Source: GWE2-42-39 sp034003625
GTDB lineage: Bacteria; Bacteroidota; Bacteroidia; Bacteroidales; Prolixibacteraceae
Direction: 5' to 3'
Length of the DNA stretch: 64,000 nucleotides
Assembly: GCA_034003625.1 (NCBI GenBank)
Contig: JAVEYG010000025.1
Span: 1 to 64,000, forward strand
This document shows positions 26,340 through 34,116 of this stretch, in pieces. The notes below the pieces were generated by a model. The model saw only the letters and a list, made by a program, of their open reading frames with translations. It did no database searches and had not been told where the DNA came from. Position 1 is the stretch's first letter, and every line of letters begins with the position of its first letter. The position numbers and the translations under genes are program-made.

Positions 26340-27692
26340 ATGGAAAAAACACGAAGAGATTTTATCCGGAAAACAGCCATTGGCACTATGGGCCTTGCCA
26401 TTGGCGGTATGGGCATGCCGGCCCGGAGTTATGGGAACATTATGGGGGCCAACGATAAAGTAAAAGTTGGTATACTGGGTTTCTCCGGTCGTTTCAGAGG
26501 CTCTTTGGGACCGGCATTCCTGAAATATGCCAAAGAGATGAATTTTGAACTTGTTACGGTTTGCGACATTTGGAACCGCCGCCGCGACGAAGGACAGGCA
26601 TGGTACAAACAAATGACTGGCAGAGACATCAATACCGCCAGGAACACCGACGAACTATGGGAACAGAAACCCGATGCGGTGATCATCAGTACAGCCGATT
26701 TTCAGCATGCCCTGCACCTGGCCGAAGCCGTAAAAGCGGGTTGCGATGTGTATTGCGAAAAACCCTTTGCCGAAACAATGGACGATGCCAACGTGGCGCT
26801 AAAAGCGGCAAAACAAACCGGGAAAGTCATCCAGATCGGATCGCAACGGCGCAGCGGTCCCAATTACCACGCGGCACACGATTACATTCAGTCGGGAAAA
26901 TTCGGGAAAATTATTGCCGTTGAAATGACCTGGAATGTGAACCAGCCGGGAAGATGGCGATTGCCCGAACTTACTATGGAAATCAAAGAGTCGGACACCG
27001 ACTGGAAACGCTACCTGATGAACCGTCCATACGAACCATGGGATGCCCGCAAGTATCTTGAATACCGGTTGTTCTGGCCCTATTCATCCGGTATTCCGGG
27101 ACAATGGATGTCGCACCAGATCGATACAGTACACTGGTTTTCCCATCTTCAATATCCTCGCTCGGCAGTGGCCAACGGTGGAATTTACATGTGGAAGGAC
27201 GGGCGTAGCAATTTCGATACCATGACCGCCGTATTCGATTACGGTTCGGACGATAAACCCGACGAAGGGTTCCAGGTAATTTATTCGTCGCGTCAGACCA
27301 ACTCATCGGGAGGCACCAAAGAATGGTACTTTTCGAACGGGGGAAAGCTCGATCTGGACACGAACAAGGTAAACAGTGACGGAGGCCTGAATGAAAATTA
27401 TGCAAGCCGTATGGGAATGAAACCTTTCCTTTTAGAAGATTTTGAATTGCCACAGATAAAAGTTGAAGCTGCAGCAAATACAGGAGCCGACCCGCTGACC
27501 AATGCACACATGAAAAATTGGATGGACTGTGTCCGTGCGGGGATTGTGAAAACCAATGCACCGGTTGAAGCGGGATACAGCCATTCCATCGCGACAATCA
27601 TGGTAACTGCGGCGTTACGTACCGGCCAACGTGCTACTTTCGATGAAAAGGCCAGACAGGTAATGGCAGGGGGAAAAGTGTTTAAATATTAA
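26340..27692 (+). CDS. Tat-exported Gfo/Idh/MocA oxidoreductase (second)
   Basis: The 450-residue protein begins with a canonical Tat motif TRRDFIRK and a hydrophobic segment (to about 32). The nucleotide-binding fold is KVKVGILGFSGRFRGSLG and the catalytic-lysine motif EKPFAETMDDANVALKAAK. The C-terminal domain has long insertions typical of the Bacteroidota-type Gfo/Idh/MocA (for example YEPWDARKYLEYR). It is only distantly similar to the first oxidoreductase of the operon, so the two probably act on different substrates or in opposite directions. It ends the operon, and a 19-bp-stem terminator follows 10 bases downstream. Confidence 0.9.
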   Translation: MEKTRRDFIRKTAIGTMGLAIGGMGMPARSYGNIMGANDKVKVGILGFSGRFRGSLGPAFLKYAKEMNFELVTVCDIWNRRRDEGQAWYKQMTGRDINTARNTDELWEQKPDAVIISTADFQHALHLAEAVKAGCDVYCEKPFAETMDDANVALKAAKQTGKVIQIGSQRRSGPNYHAAHDYIQSGKFGKIIAVEMTWNVNQPGRWRLPELTMEIKESDTDWKRYLMNRPYEPWDARKYLEYRLFWPYSSGIPGQWMSHQIDTVHWFSHLQYPRSAVANGGIYMWKDGRSNFDTMTAVFDYGSDDKPDEGFQVIYSSRQTNSSGGTKEWYFSNGGKLDLDTNKVNSDGGLNENYASRMGMKPFLLEDFELPQIKVEAAANTGADPLTNAHMKNWMDCVRAGIVKTNAPVEAGYSHSIATIMVTAALRTGQRATFDEKARQVMAGGKVFKY

Positions 27693-27701
27693 ATTGAGCA
27701 T

Positions 27702-27748
27702 GTAGAAACAATAAAGACGCACAATTCAGGCGTCTTTATTGTTTCTAC
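27702..27748 (+). terminator. Very long perfect hairpin terminator
   Basis: GTAGAAACAATAAAGACGC (27702-27720) pairs without mismatch with GCGTCTTTATTGTTTCTAC (27730-27748) around a nine-base loop. It lies directly after the second Gfo/Idh gene and before a convergent gene. A 19-bp perfect stem is longer than usual. The T-content is inside the stem rather than after it, so termination may depend on the CTTTATTG part. Confidence 0.65.
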
Positions 27749-27767
27749 TGTTATGCCAACATTGTTT

Positions 27768-27843
27768 TGTCATGCTGAACGTAGTGAAGCATCTGTTGTG
27801 AATAGCGCAAAACGCGAGACCCTTCACTACGTTCAGGGTGACA
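27768..27843. repeat. Palindromic interspersed repeat
   Basis: Two arms, TGCTGAACGTAGTGAAGC (27773-27790) and CTTCACTACGTTCAG (27822-27836), pair around a ~30-base loop, with outer TGTCA/TGACA also paired. The same arm sequence family appears near 21730. It lies in a convergent intergenic gap, a common place for such elements. Confidence 0.75.
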
Positions 27844-27862
27844 ACGTACGCCTGACATGGCA

Positions 27863-28939
27863 CTACCTATCTTTTTTCTCTTTCAGCACCAGCACACAGT
27901 ATACCGGAAAATGGTCTGAGAATTCCTCATGCCCTGTTTCAAAACCGTAACTTTCAAAAACCGGGTCGTGCAGGATATAATCGATACGGAATGAAGGAAG
28001 GCGTCCGTTATAGGTATTGCCGATGCCATGCCCCGATTCTACAAAAGCATCTTTTAGGTCGCCTCTTACTTTCCGGTATGAATAGGAAACCGGGGTGTCG
28101 TTAAAATCACCGCAAACAATTACCGGGTAGGGGCAGCTCCGGATGTGCCCGTCAAGTATCCGGGCTTGTTCTGCCCGTTTTATAAATGCTTCTTTCAGTT
28201 TTGAACCAACCTTCTTTACCTCGTCGTAATTCCTGGGTTTGTTGGTATACCGTAAGGAATCGATTGTATTTAATTCGTGCGGTTTCAAGCGGTTCGATTG
28301 CAAGTGACAGTTATATACCCGGAAGGTATCTTTATGAATGATCAGGTCGGCAAAAACGATCATGTTTCCCGTGTTCTCGTACCGTATCTCCCCTTTACCC
28401 GCAACCGGGTAGCGTGTGTAAATAACCGGTCCGCCTGTGCGGGAGGAACGTATCACCTGCATCCGGTTGATGTTGCCAAGCTTGGTTTTTATAGCATCCA
28501 TCCTGAAACTCCGGCTGGTAATATTGGCTTCCTGCAAACAGATGATATCAAATTCAGCGTCTTCAAGGTATTGAACTATTTTTTCAACCGTTGCCATTTT
28601 AGGAGAGACACCGTCGGCAACGAAATATTTCACATTGTAACTGCAAACCCGAATGCCTTCTTTTGGAGCTTTTTCTCCTGAAAACCGGACATAATTGCCC
28701 AGGAACCCAAAACCAATCAAGATGGGAAGAATGGAAATAAACGAATATTTTGCATTGGCTACGAACCAGAAAAGCACAAACAGGATATTGGCCAGTACAA
28801 TATACGGATAAGCAAGCCCGAAAAAAGCGGGTATCCAGGATATTGCCGGATCAATGAATACCGCAGTGTAGGAAAACAACAGGCAAATCACGGCCAGTAT
28901 GTTGATCAGGATGAATATATTTTTGAATAAACGTCTCAA
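27863..28939 (-). CDS. Endonuclease/exonuclease/phosphatase-family membrane protein
   Basis: The 358-residue protein has three N-terminal membrane helices (about 8-30, 36-58, 63-85) and an EEP catalytic domain from about 100. Visible catalytic-type motifs are LQEAN (metal-binding Glu), CGDFND and SDHFPVYC (catalytic Asp-His). The fold is shared by nucleases, sphingomyelinases and inositol-phosphate phosphatases, so the substrate cannot be told. The domain lies outside the membrane if the three helices place the N-terminus inside. It is convergent with the Gfo/Idh operon. Confidence 0.9.
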   Translation of the reverse strand: MRRLFKNIFILINILAVICLLFSYTAVFIDPAISWIPAFFGLAYPYIVLANILFVLFWFVANAKYSFISILPILIGFGFLGNYVRFSGEKAPKEGIRVCSYNVKYFVADGVSPKMATVEKIVQYLEDAEFDIICLQEANITSRSFRMDAIKTKLGNINRMQVIRSSRTGGPVIYTRYPVAGKGEIRYENTGNMIVFADLIIHKDTFRVYNCHLQSNRLKPHELNTIDSLRYTNKPRNYDEVKKVGSKLKEAFIKRAEQARILDGHIRSCPYPVIVCGDFNDTPVSYSYRKVRGDLKDAFVESGHGIGNTYNGRLPSFRIDYILHDPVFESYGFETGHEEFSDHFPVYCVLVLKEKKDR

Positions 28940-29041
28940 GTTGAACAGGTTTAGAAGTATTTATCCGGTTTGTGCAAAGATAGCAGATATATTAATTGGA
29001 ACCTGCAAATGAATGTTTCTCCCTGAGTTGAGTGTGATGCA

Positions 29042-29929
29042 TTAAACAAAAATGTTTTTTACCTCAATTTCGTTTTCCGAAAGGACTCCCAGTCCCAGTT
29101 CTGCGGCTATTTTCAGGTGTTCCACGGTAAGCGGGTCGATGCCTGTCAGGCGGCAGGCAACGGCGTCGGCTGCCACCACATCGGCGCTTATGATCACCAC
29201 ATGCTCTTCGCTTTTTCCTGAAACGGTTGACAGCAAATTCCCCGCATCGATCACCGTCAGATCGGGCTTTTTGTAATACAGGAATTCTGCGATACAACGG
29301 TTTGCCCCGGCTTGCCTGTAAACATTCTGATCCAGTATGCAGCCTGTGAGGTTTTTCAATCCTCCGGAAATAGTAGTTTCCGGGTCGGTTTTCAATACCG
29401 GCACATCGATAAGTAAACTTCCGTTGGAGAGTGCGTTGTGAATACGGGCGCGGGTTAAAACAGCCGCACCGGGTATATCTTGTTCCCTGAAAAACAGTTC
29501 CTGATTACCGGGAAGCACTTTGGCGGCGGCATCTTTTGCTATCCGCTCAATACCGCTGTTCCTGTAACATTTGGTCCATTCGTCAATGCAGTGATCGAAT
29601 ACATAAACCGCTTTACATTTATTTTTATAACATTGTTTTGTGATGTGCTTCACCAGTAACGGATGAGTAGTTAACCCTTCTCCGGGCAAAGCATCCCGAC
29701 TGATATCAGGTTTCAGCGCCACGAGGCTCCCTTCTTTTACAAAACTGGACAAACCTCCCAATTCAGAAAGGGCGTGGTCGAATAGTTGCTGATAATCGTT
29801 ACCCCGGGCAACAATCACTTTTGTTTTTCGGGTATCCGGCAAAAAAGGATTGGCGGCTGAAAAGAAGGAAGCGCTGCATACGAATGCAGTTCCCATGGTA
29901 GTTTTGCGTAAAAAATCCCGTCGTCTCAT
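29042..29929 (-). CDS. DUF362-family protein with Tat signal
   Basis: The 295-residue protein begins with a Tat motif (RRRDFLRKTTMG) and a hydrophobic stretch ending near position 26. The rest fits the DUF362 family (VALKPDISRDALPGEGLTTHPLLVKHI, NALSNGSLLIDVPVLKTDPETTISGGLKNLTGC). No ferredoxin-type CxxCxxC cluster follows, unlike the larger DUF362-ferredoxin fusions. The function is unknown. It lies 23 bases after prmC and may be cotranscribed with it. Confidence 0.85.
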   Translation of the reverse strand: MRRRDFLRKTTMGTAFVCSASFFSAANPFLPDTRKTKVIVARGNDYQQLFDHALSELGGLSSFVKEGSLVALKPDISRDALPGEGLTTHPLLVKHITKQCYKNKCKAVYVFDHCIDEWTKCYRNSGIERIAKDAAAKVLPGNQELFFREQDIPGAAVLTRARIHNALSNGSLLIDVPVLKTDPETTISGGLKNLTGCILDQNVYRQAGANRCIAEFLYYKKPDLTVIDAGNLLSTVSGKSEEHVVIISADVVAADAVACRLTGIDPLTVEHLKIAAELGLGVLSENEIEVKNIFV

Positions 29930-29952
29930 TGTTCTTGTTCTCGGGCTGCAAT

Positions 29953-30798
29953 TTACGGTTTTTGGGCTGAAATCATGCGGTCTTTTCCATGTATATCTTT
30001 CCGGAGGCGGATATTTGTGTATCCCGAATCATTCAAAAGCCGTGTGCATTCTGTACTCAACGCTTCGTTAATCTCCCAGAAAATCCGGCCTTTCGGGCTC
30101 AGAGCATGTTCCGCAAAAAATAAAATTGCACGGTAAAAAAGCAACGGATCGCTGTCGGGGACAAAAAGGGCCAGTCCGGGTTCGTAGTCCAGCACATTGG
30201 CTTGCATGCGTGTCTTTTCGCTTTCGCATACATACGGAGGATTCGATACCAGCACATCGTGTTGCTGATGGGTTGCATTTGTTATGGGCTGAAGAATATC
30301 CATTCTGAAAAATGAAACTTCAGTCTGGTTCAGCATTGCATTTTCATGCGCCAGTTGCAAACATGCTTCCGAAATGTCACAGGCAGAAACCAGGGCGGCA
30401 GGCAGGTGTTTTTTCAATGAAACAGGAATACAGCCTGTTCCGGTCCCGATGTCGAGGATGCGGGTTCCCGGGGCAAAAGTTTCCTTCAACATCCAGTCAA
30501 CCAGTTCTTCTGTTTCGGGGCGGGGGATCAGCGCTCCCGGGCAGCATAAAAATTTCAGGCCAAAAAATTCCGTTGCCCCCAAAATATATTGGATGGGTTC
30601 CTGTTTTTTCAGGCGTGCAGTTATCTCTTCCAGTTTTTTTCGTTCTTCCGCAGAAAGAATTTCGTTGCGGGCCAGCAGAACCTGTGTCCGGCTATACGAT
30701 TTTACATGCTGAAGGACAAGGGAACTCATCGCGTTAATCTCGGGTGCGGAATAAATGCCTGCCAATTCTTTTTTGATATGTGCAATGCCTGCCTGCAT
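29953..30798 (-). CDS. prmC: Release factor glutamine N5-methyltransferase
   Basis: PrmC methylates the glutamine of the GGQ motif of class-1 release factors, using SAM. The sequence shows an N-terminal helical domain (about 1-80), the SAM motif ILDIGTGTGCIPVSL and the catalytic NPPYV motif. The start at 30798 (MQAGIAHIKKEL) is preferred over the upstream in-frame ATG at 30840, because that one would overlap the start of the divergent ribD gene at 30834. DUF362 lies downstream on the same strand. Confidence 0.95.
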   Translation of the reverse strand: MQAGIAHIKKELAGIYSAPEINAMSSLVLQHVKSYSRTQVLLARNEILSAEERKKLEEITARLKKQEPIQYILGATEFFGLKFLCCPGALIPRPETEELVDWMLKETFAPGTRILDIGTGTGCIPVSLKKHLPAALVSACDISEACLQLAHENAMLNQTEVSFFRMDILQPITNATHQQHDVLVSNPPYVCESEKTRMQANVLDYEPGLALFVPDSDPLLFYRAILFFAEHALSPKGRIFWEINEALSTECTRLLNDSGYTNIRLRKDIHGKDRMISAQKP

Positions 30799-30803
30799 TT
30801 TTG

Positions 30804-30811
30804 TATTTTTG
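30804..30811 (+). promoter_or_regulatory. Predicted -7 element TATTTTTG for ribD
   Basis: TATTTTTG lies 22 bases upstream of the ribD start codon and matches TAnnTTTG exactly. It falls just outside the preferred prmC start, so the two genes would be divergently promoted from a very short region. No convincing -33 match is seen. Confidence 0.5.
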
Positions 30812-30833
30812 GCAAAGTTAAACTTTTCCGGCG

Positions 30834-31880
30834 ATGGCAAGCGATCCGAAATACATGCAGCGCAGTCTCGAACTGGCGGCGCTCGGGCTTGGAGATGTGG
30901 CTCCCAACCCGATGGTGGGTTGCGTGGTGGTACACGACGGAAAAATTATCGGCGAAGGGTACCATCAAAAATACGGTGACGCCCATGCCGAAGTAAATGC
31001 CATCCGTTCAGTAAAAAACAAGGAATTGCTTCCCGAATCGACTTTGTACGTGACCCTCGAACCGTGTGCCCACTTTGGGAAAACGCCCCCCTGCTCCGAT
31101 CTTATCATTGAGAGCCGGATTCCGAGGGTCGTAGTCGGAACCATCGACCCGTTTGCTGAAGTGGCAGGCAAAGGCATTGATAAAATGCGCAAAGCCGGGA
31201 TTGATGTGGAAGTGGGGATGCTCGAAACCGAATGCCGCGAACTGAACCGGAGATTTTTCACTTTTCATGAGAAAAAACGCCCGTACATTTTCCTGAAATG
31301 GGCGCAAACTACCGATGGGTTTATTGACCGGGAGCGGAACGGGAACAACGAAAAACCATCGTGGATCACCAACGAACTGGCGCGGCGGCTGGTACACAAA
31401 CAACGCAGCGAGGAAGCGGCGATCCTGATTGGCACCAACACAGCAGCAAAAGACAACCCCTCGCTTACCGTCCGCGAATGGAAAGGAAACCAACCCTGCC
31501 GCATGACGCTTGACCGTACCGGCAGGTTGTCGCCGGATTTGCATCTTTTCGACGGGGCAGTGCCAACCATTGTTTTTACCGCGACCGAAAAAACAGGCCG
31601 GGCGCAGGTTGAATTTGTAACGATTGATTTCAGTGCCAACCCGCTTCCCCTGATTATGGATCATTTGTACCGTAACAATATCCAGTCGGTCATTATTGAA
31701 GGAGGGACCCGCCTGCTCACCAGCGTCATTTCATCCGGATTGTGGGACGAAGCGCATGTGTACCAGGGCAACCAGTTTTTTGGCCACGGGATAAAGGCGC
31801 CGCAGATCACGGGGGAAATCATCGCCCTTGAACTACTGGATGATTGCCGGCTGACGGTGATGAGGAATGCAGATAAATGA
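30834..31880 (+). CDS. ribD: Bifunctional riboflavin biosynthesis deaminase/reductase
   Basis: The 348-residue protein joins a cytidine-deaminase-like domain (about 1-145, zinc motif HAEVNAI and PCAHFGKTPPCSD) to a dihydrofolate-reductase-like domain (about 150-345, KWAQTTDGFI and IEGGTRLLTSVI). It deaminates and then reduces the pyrimidine intermediate of riboflavin synthesis. It starts divergently from prmC. No other riboflavin gene and no FMN riboswitch are visible here. Confidence 0.96.
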   Translation: MASDPKYMQRSLELAALGLGDVAPNPMVGCVVVHDGKIIGEGYHQKYGDAHAEVNAIRSVKNKELLPESTLYVTLEPCAHFGKTPPCSDLIIESRIPRVVVGTIDPFAEVAGKGIDKMRKAGIDVEVGMLETECRELNRRFFTFHEKKRPYIFLKWAQTTDGFIDRERNGNNEKPSWITNELARRLVHKQRSEEAAILIGTNTAAKDNPSLTVREWKGNQPCRMTLDRTGRLSPDLHLFDGAVPTIVFTATEKTGRAQVEFVTIDFSANPLPLIMDHLYRNNIQSVIIEGGTRLLTSVISSGLWDEAHVYQGNQFFGHGIKAPQITGEIIALELLDDCRLTVMRNADK

Positions 31881-31965
31881 CAACTGGTATTTACAGGAGC
31901 CTGTAATTTGAAGGTCCGACGAACGTTTAAATTATTATTTGAACTATGGGAGTATTTCGTTTTTG

Positions 31966-32820
31966 TTACGGGTTTCCGTATTTTCGGAAGAGCGTTTCCA
32001 GGTCGTTTGGATCGTCGCCCAACCGGTAATTGGCATTTAACGAATCAATGCGTTTCATGTCTTCTTCTTCGATCTGAAAATCGAAAATATCGGCATTGGA
32101 GCGGATCCGTTCCGGGTGGACCGACTTTGGAATGGTGACCACACCTTTTTGTAAGTCCCATCGCAGAACCAGTTGTACCGGCGTTTTCCTGTATTTGCTG
32201 GCCATCTCGTTCAGCAGGGGGACCTCGTTTACTTCCCCTTTCATAATGGGGCGCCATGCTTCGGGCTGAATGCCCTGTTCCCGGCAAAATTCATACAGGG
32301 CAGGCTGTGTCAGTTTCGGGTGAAACTCATATTGGTTCACCATTGGTTTAACGTTTGCCTGCGCCATCAGCGACTGAAGGTGCGGTATTAGAAAATTGCT
32401 GACCCCGATGGCCCGTAGTTTTCCTTTTTCGTAAAGTTTTTCCATCGCTTTCCAGCTTTCTACCGAGCGCTGCCCGAGCGGCCAGTGGATGAGGTACAGG
32501 TCGAGATAATCGGTTTGCAGTTTGTTCAGGCTGGTTTCCACTGCCCGGAAAGTGCTTTCGTATCCCTGGTCGGTATTCCATATCTTTGTGGCGATGAACA
32601 GTTCCTCCCGTTTGATCCCGCTCTGGCGAATGGCCCTTCCTACTCCGGTTTCGTTGCCATACAGTGTCGCGGTGTCGATGCTCCGGTAGCCGGCGTCGAG
32701 CGCTACCCGAACAGCATTCTCCACTTCGCTGCCTTCTTTGGCCTTGTGTACCCCCAGTCCCAGCCAAGGCATCTCAACCCCATTGTACAGGCGGGTGGTT
32801 TGTGAAATATGGTCGGTCAT
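31966..32820 (-). CDS. Aldo/keto reductase
   Basis: The 284-residue NADPH-dependent reductase has the family tetrad: Asp and Tyr in RSIDTATLYGNE, Lys in LFIATKIW and His in LYLIHWPL. The C-terminal motif PKSVHPERIRSN binds the cofactor phosphate. It resembles 2,5-diketo-D-gluconate reductase-type enzymes (AKR5). Its natural substrate is not clear from the sequence or from its neighbours. Confidence 0.94.
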   Translation of the reverse strand: MTDHISQTTRLYNGVEMPWLGLGVHKAKEGSEVENAVRVALDAGYRSIDTATLYGNETGVGRAIRQSGIKREELFIATKIWNTDQGYESTFRAVETSLNKLQTDYLDLYLIHWPLGQRSVESWKAMEKLYEKGKLRAIGVSNFLIPHLQSLMAQANVKPMVNQYEFHPKLTQPALYEFCREQGIQPEAWRPIMKGEVNEVPLLNEMASKYRKTPVQLVLRWDLQKGVVTIPKSVHPERIRSNADIFDFQIEEEDMKRIDSLNANYRLGDDPNDLETLFRKYGNP

Positions 32821-32908
32821 ATGCTGTGGTTTAAAGTTCTGCTTCCGGTGTTAAAAATATGGGATATTATTTTATTTCCGATATTCTGCATATTTTTCTG
32901 TATATTTT

Positions 32909-32938
32909 TTTGGTTCGCCAATGATTCATTTACCTTTA
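32909..32938 (+). promoter_or_regulatory. corA promoter: TTTG, 18-bp spacer, TACCTTTA
   Basis: A -33-like TTTG (32909-32912) is followed 18 bases later by TACCTTTA (32931-32938), one mismatch from TAnnTTTG. Transcription would begin near 32945, leaving a leader of about 115 bases before the corA start. Confidence 0.55.
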
Positions 32939-32963
32939 CGGCGCAAAATTCAAAAAAACGAAG

Positions 32964-33002
32964 ATGGACGACTATCACGAGAGTAGCTTTCTGAGTAATT
33001 AA
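32964..33002 (+). promoter_or_regulatory. Possible corA leader peptide (12 codons)
   Basis: The leader of corA contains a short open frame starting with ATG at 32964 and encoding MDDYHESSFLSN before a TAA. It has an acidic start. It is followed by a hairpin at 33007-33040. The arrangement of a short leader peptide and a hairpin before a magnesium transporter gene resembles leader control known for enterobacterial corA and mgtA. Whether it is translated is not known. Confidence 0.4.
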
Positions 33003-33006
33003 CCTG

Positions 33007-33044
33007 AAAAACAAAGGGTAATCGTGGTTCCTTTTGTTTTTCGC
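33007..33044 (+). promoter_or_regulatory. Terminator-like hairpin in the corA leader
   Basis: AAAACAAAGG (33007-33017) can pair with CCTTTTGTTTT (33030-33040) with one bulge, and a T-run follows. It lies between the leader open frame and the corA start at 33059, so it could stop transcription early or hide the start region. Confidence 0.45.
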
Positions 33045-33058
33045 AAAACTGAAAGGAT

Positions 33059-33988
33059 ATGATTACTTTTTGGGAAACAGGCAGGAATGTTGCAAAAATC
33101 CCGACTTTTACGCCCGGGTGCTGGGTAAATGTAAAGGTCCCGACTGCCGAAGAAACCGATTATTTAAGAACAACTTTTGATATTGCCGAAGATTTCATCA
33201 AAGACGTTCTCGACATCGACGAACGCCCGCGTATCGAGATCGACGAACCCAATACGTACATCATTTTGCGGGTGCCGTTAAGCAACCCGAACAATGGCGT
33301 TCCGTATGTTACGGTCCCGTTGGGGGTTGCACTTACTCCACACGGAACGGTAACCATTTGTTCGCAGCGCAATGAAGTCATTTCGCAACTTTTCAAAATG
33401 GCGGCAATTCAGAAGTTTCCTTTAGGAGAAGGGGTTGACGATGTATTGCGGATATTTATGCTTTCTGCTTCGTGGTACCTCCAGTTCCTGAAGGAAATCA
33501 ATACCCAGACTTCACATATTGAAAAAGACCTGGAATATGCCACCCGGAACGAGGAACTGCACAAATTGCTGCGAATGGAAAAATGTTTGGTGTACTTCAT
33601 TACTTCCATTAAAGGAAATGAAATGGTGCTGGAAAAGATCAGGACCAAAAAATATGTGGGCCTTACCGGTTTTGATGAAGACCTGATGGAAGACGTGACC
33701 ATTGAAAACCGACAGGCGCTCGAAATGGCAAAAGTGTACAGCGATATTCAAAGCGGGATGATGGACGCTTTTGCATCGATTATTTCCAATAACCTGAACG
33801 TGATCATGAAACAACTGACCTCGGTCACCATCGTGCTGATGATCCCAACCCTGATTGCCAGCCTGTACGGGATGAACGTGTCGAACCACTTCGAGAGTTC
33901 GCCGTATGCCTTCTATGCCATTATCCTGATTTCGGTGGTAATGACCCTGGCGGGGATATTTTTCTTTAAACGCAAAAGCTGGTTCTGA
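33059..33988 (+). CDS. corA: CorA-family magnesium transporter
   Basis: The 309-residue protein has the CorA layout: a cytoplasmic alpha/beta domain, a long helix from about 185 to 260, and two C-terminal membrane helices. The selectivity motif YGMN (in LYGMNVSNHFESS) lies at the end of the first. It makes a pentameric channel for Mg2+, sometimes Co2+ or Ni2+. It lies downstream of a leader with a hairpin and a possible leader peptide. The basic residues RKSWF form the end. Confidence 0.95.
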   Translation: MITFWETGRNVAKIPTFTPGCWVNVKVPTAEETDYLRTTFDIAEDFIKDVLDIDERPRIEIDEPNTYIILRVPLSNPNNGVPYVTVPLGVALTPHGTVTICSQRNEVISQLFKMAAIQKFPLGEGVDDVLRIFMLSASWYLQFLKEINTQTSHIEKDLEYATRNEELHKLLRMEKCLVYFITSIKGNEMVLEKIRTKKYVGLTGFDEDLMEDVTIENRQALEMAKVYSDIQSGMMDAFASIISNNLNVIMKQLTSVTIVLMIPTLIASLYGMNVSNHFESSPYAFYAIILISVVMTLAGIFFFKRKSWF

Positions 33989-34087
33989 TTTTTTATTCCC
34001 GAAAACGTATTGAAACGTGGTGGGCACAAAGAAAAATTCAGAAGTATAAAACTATTTTTCATCAGCATAAAATAATCTGTAAATAAT

Positions 34088-34095
34088 TATTTTTG
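34088..34095 (+). promoter_or_regulatory. Predicted -7 element TATTTTTG for aspartate kinase
   Basis: TATTTTTG lies 21 bases upstream of the aspartate kinase ATG at 34117, exactly matching TAnnTTTG. No clear -33 TTTG is found. Confidence 0.5.
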
Positions 34096-34116
34096 CCGCG
34101 ATTATAAATTTACGAG

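Noticed and set aside
30700..30833. FMN riboswitch upstream of ribD
   Set aside because: The upstream region is only about 35 bases to the prmC start and has none of the conserved FMN-aptamer segments.
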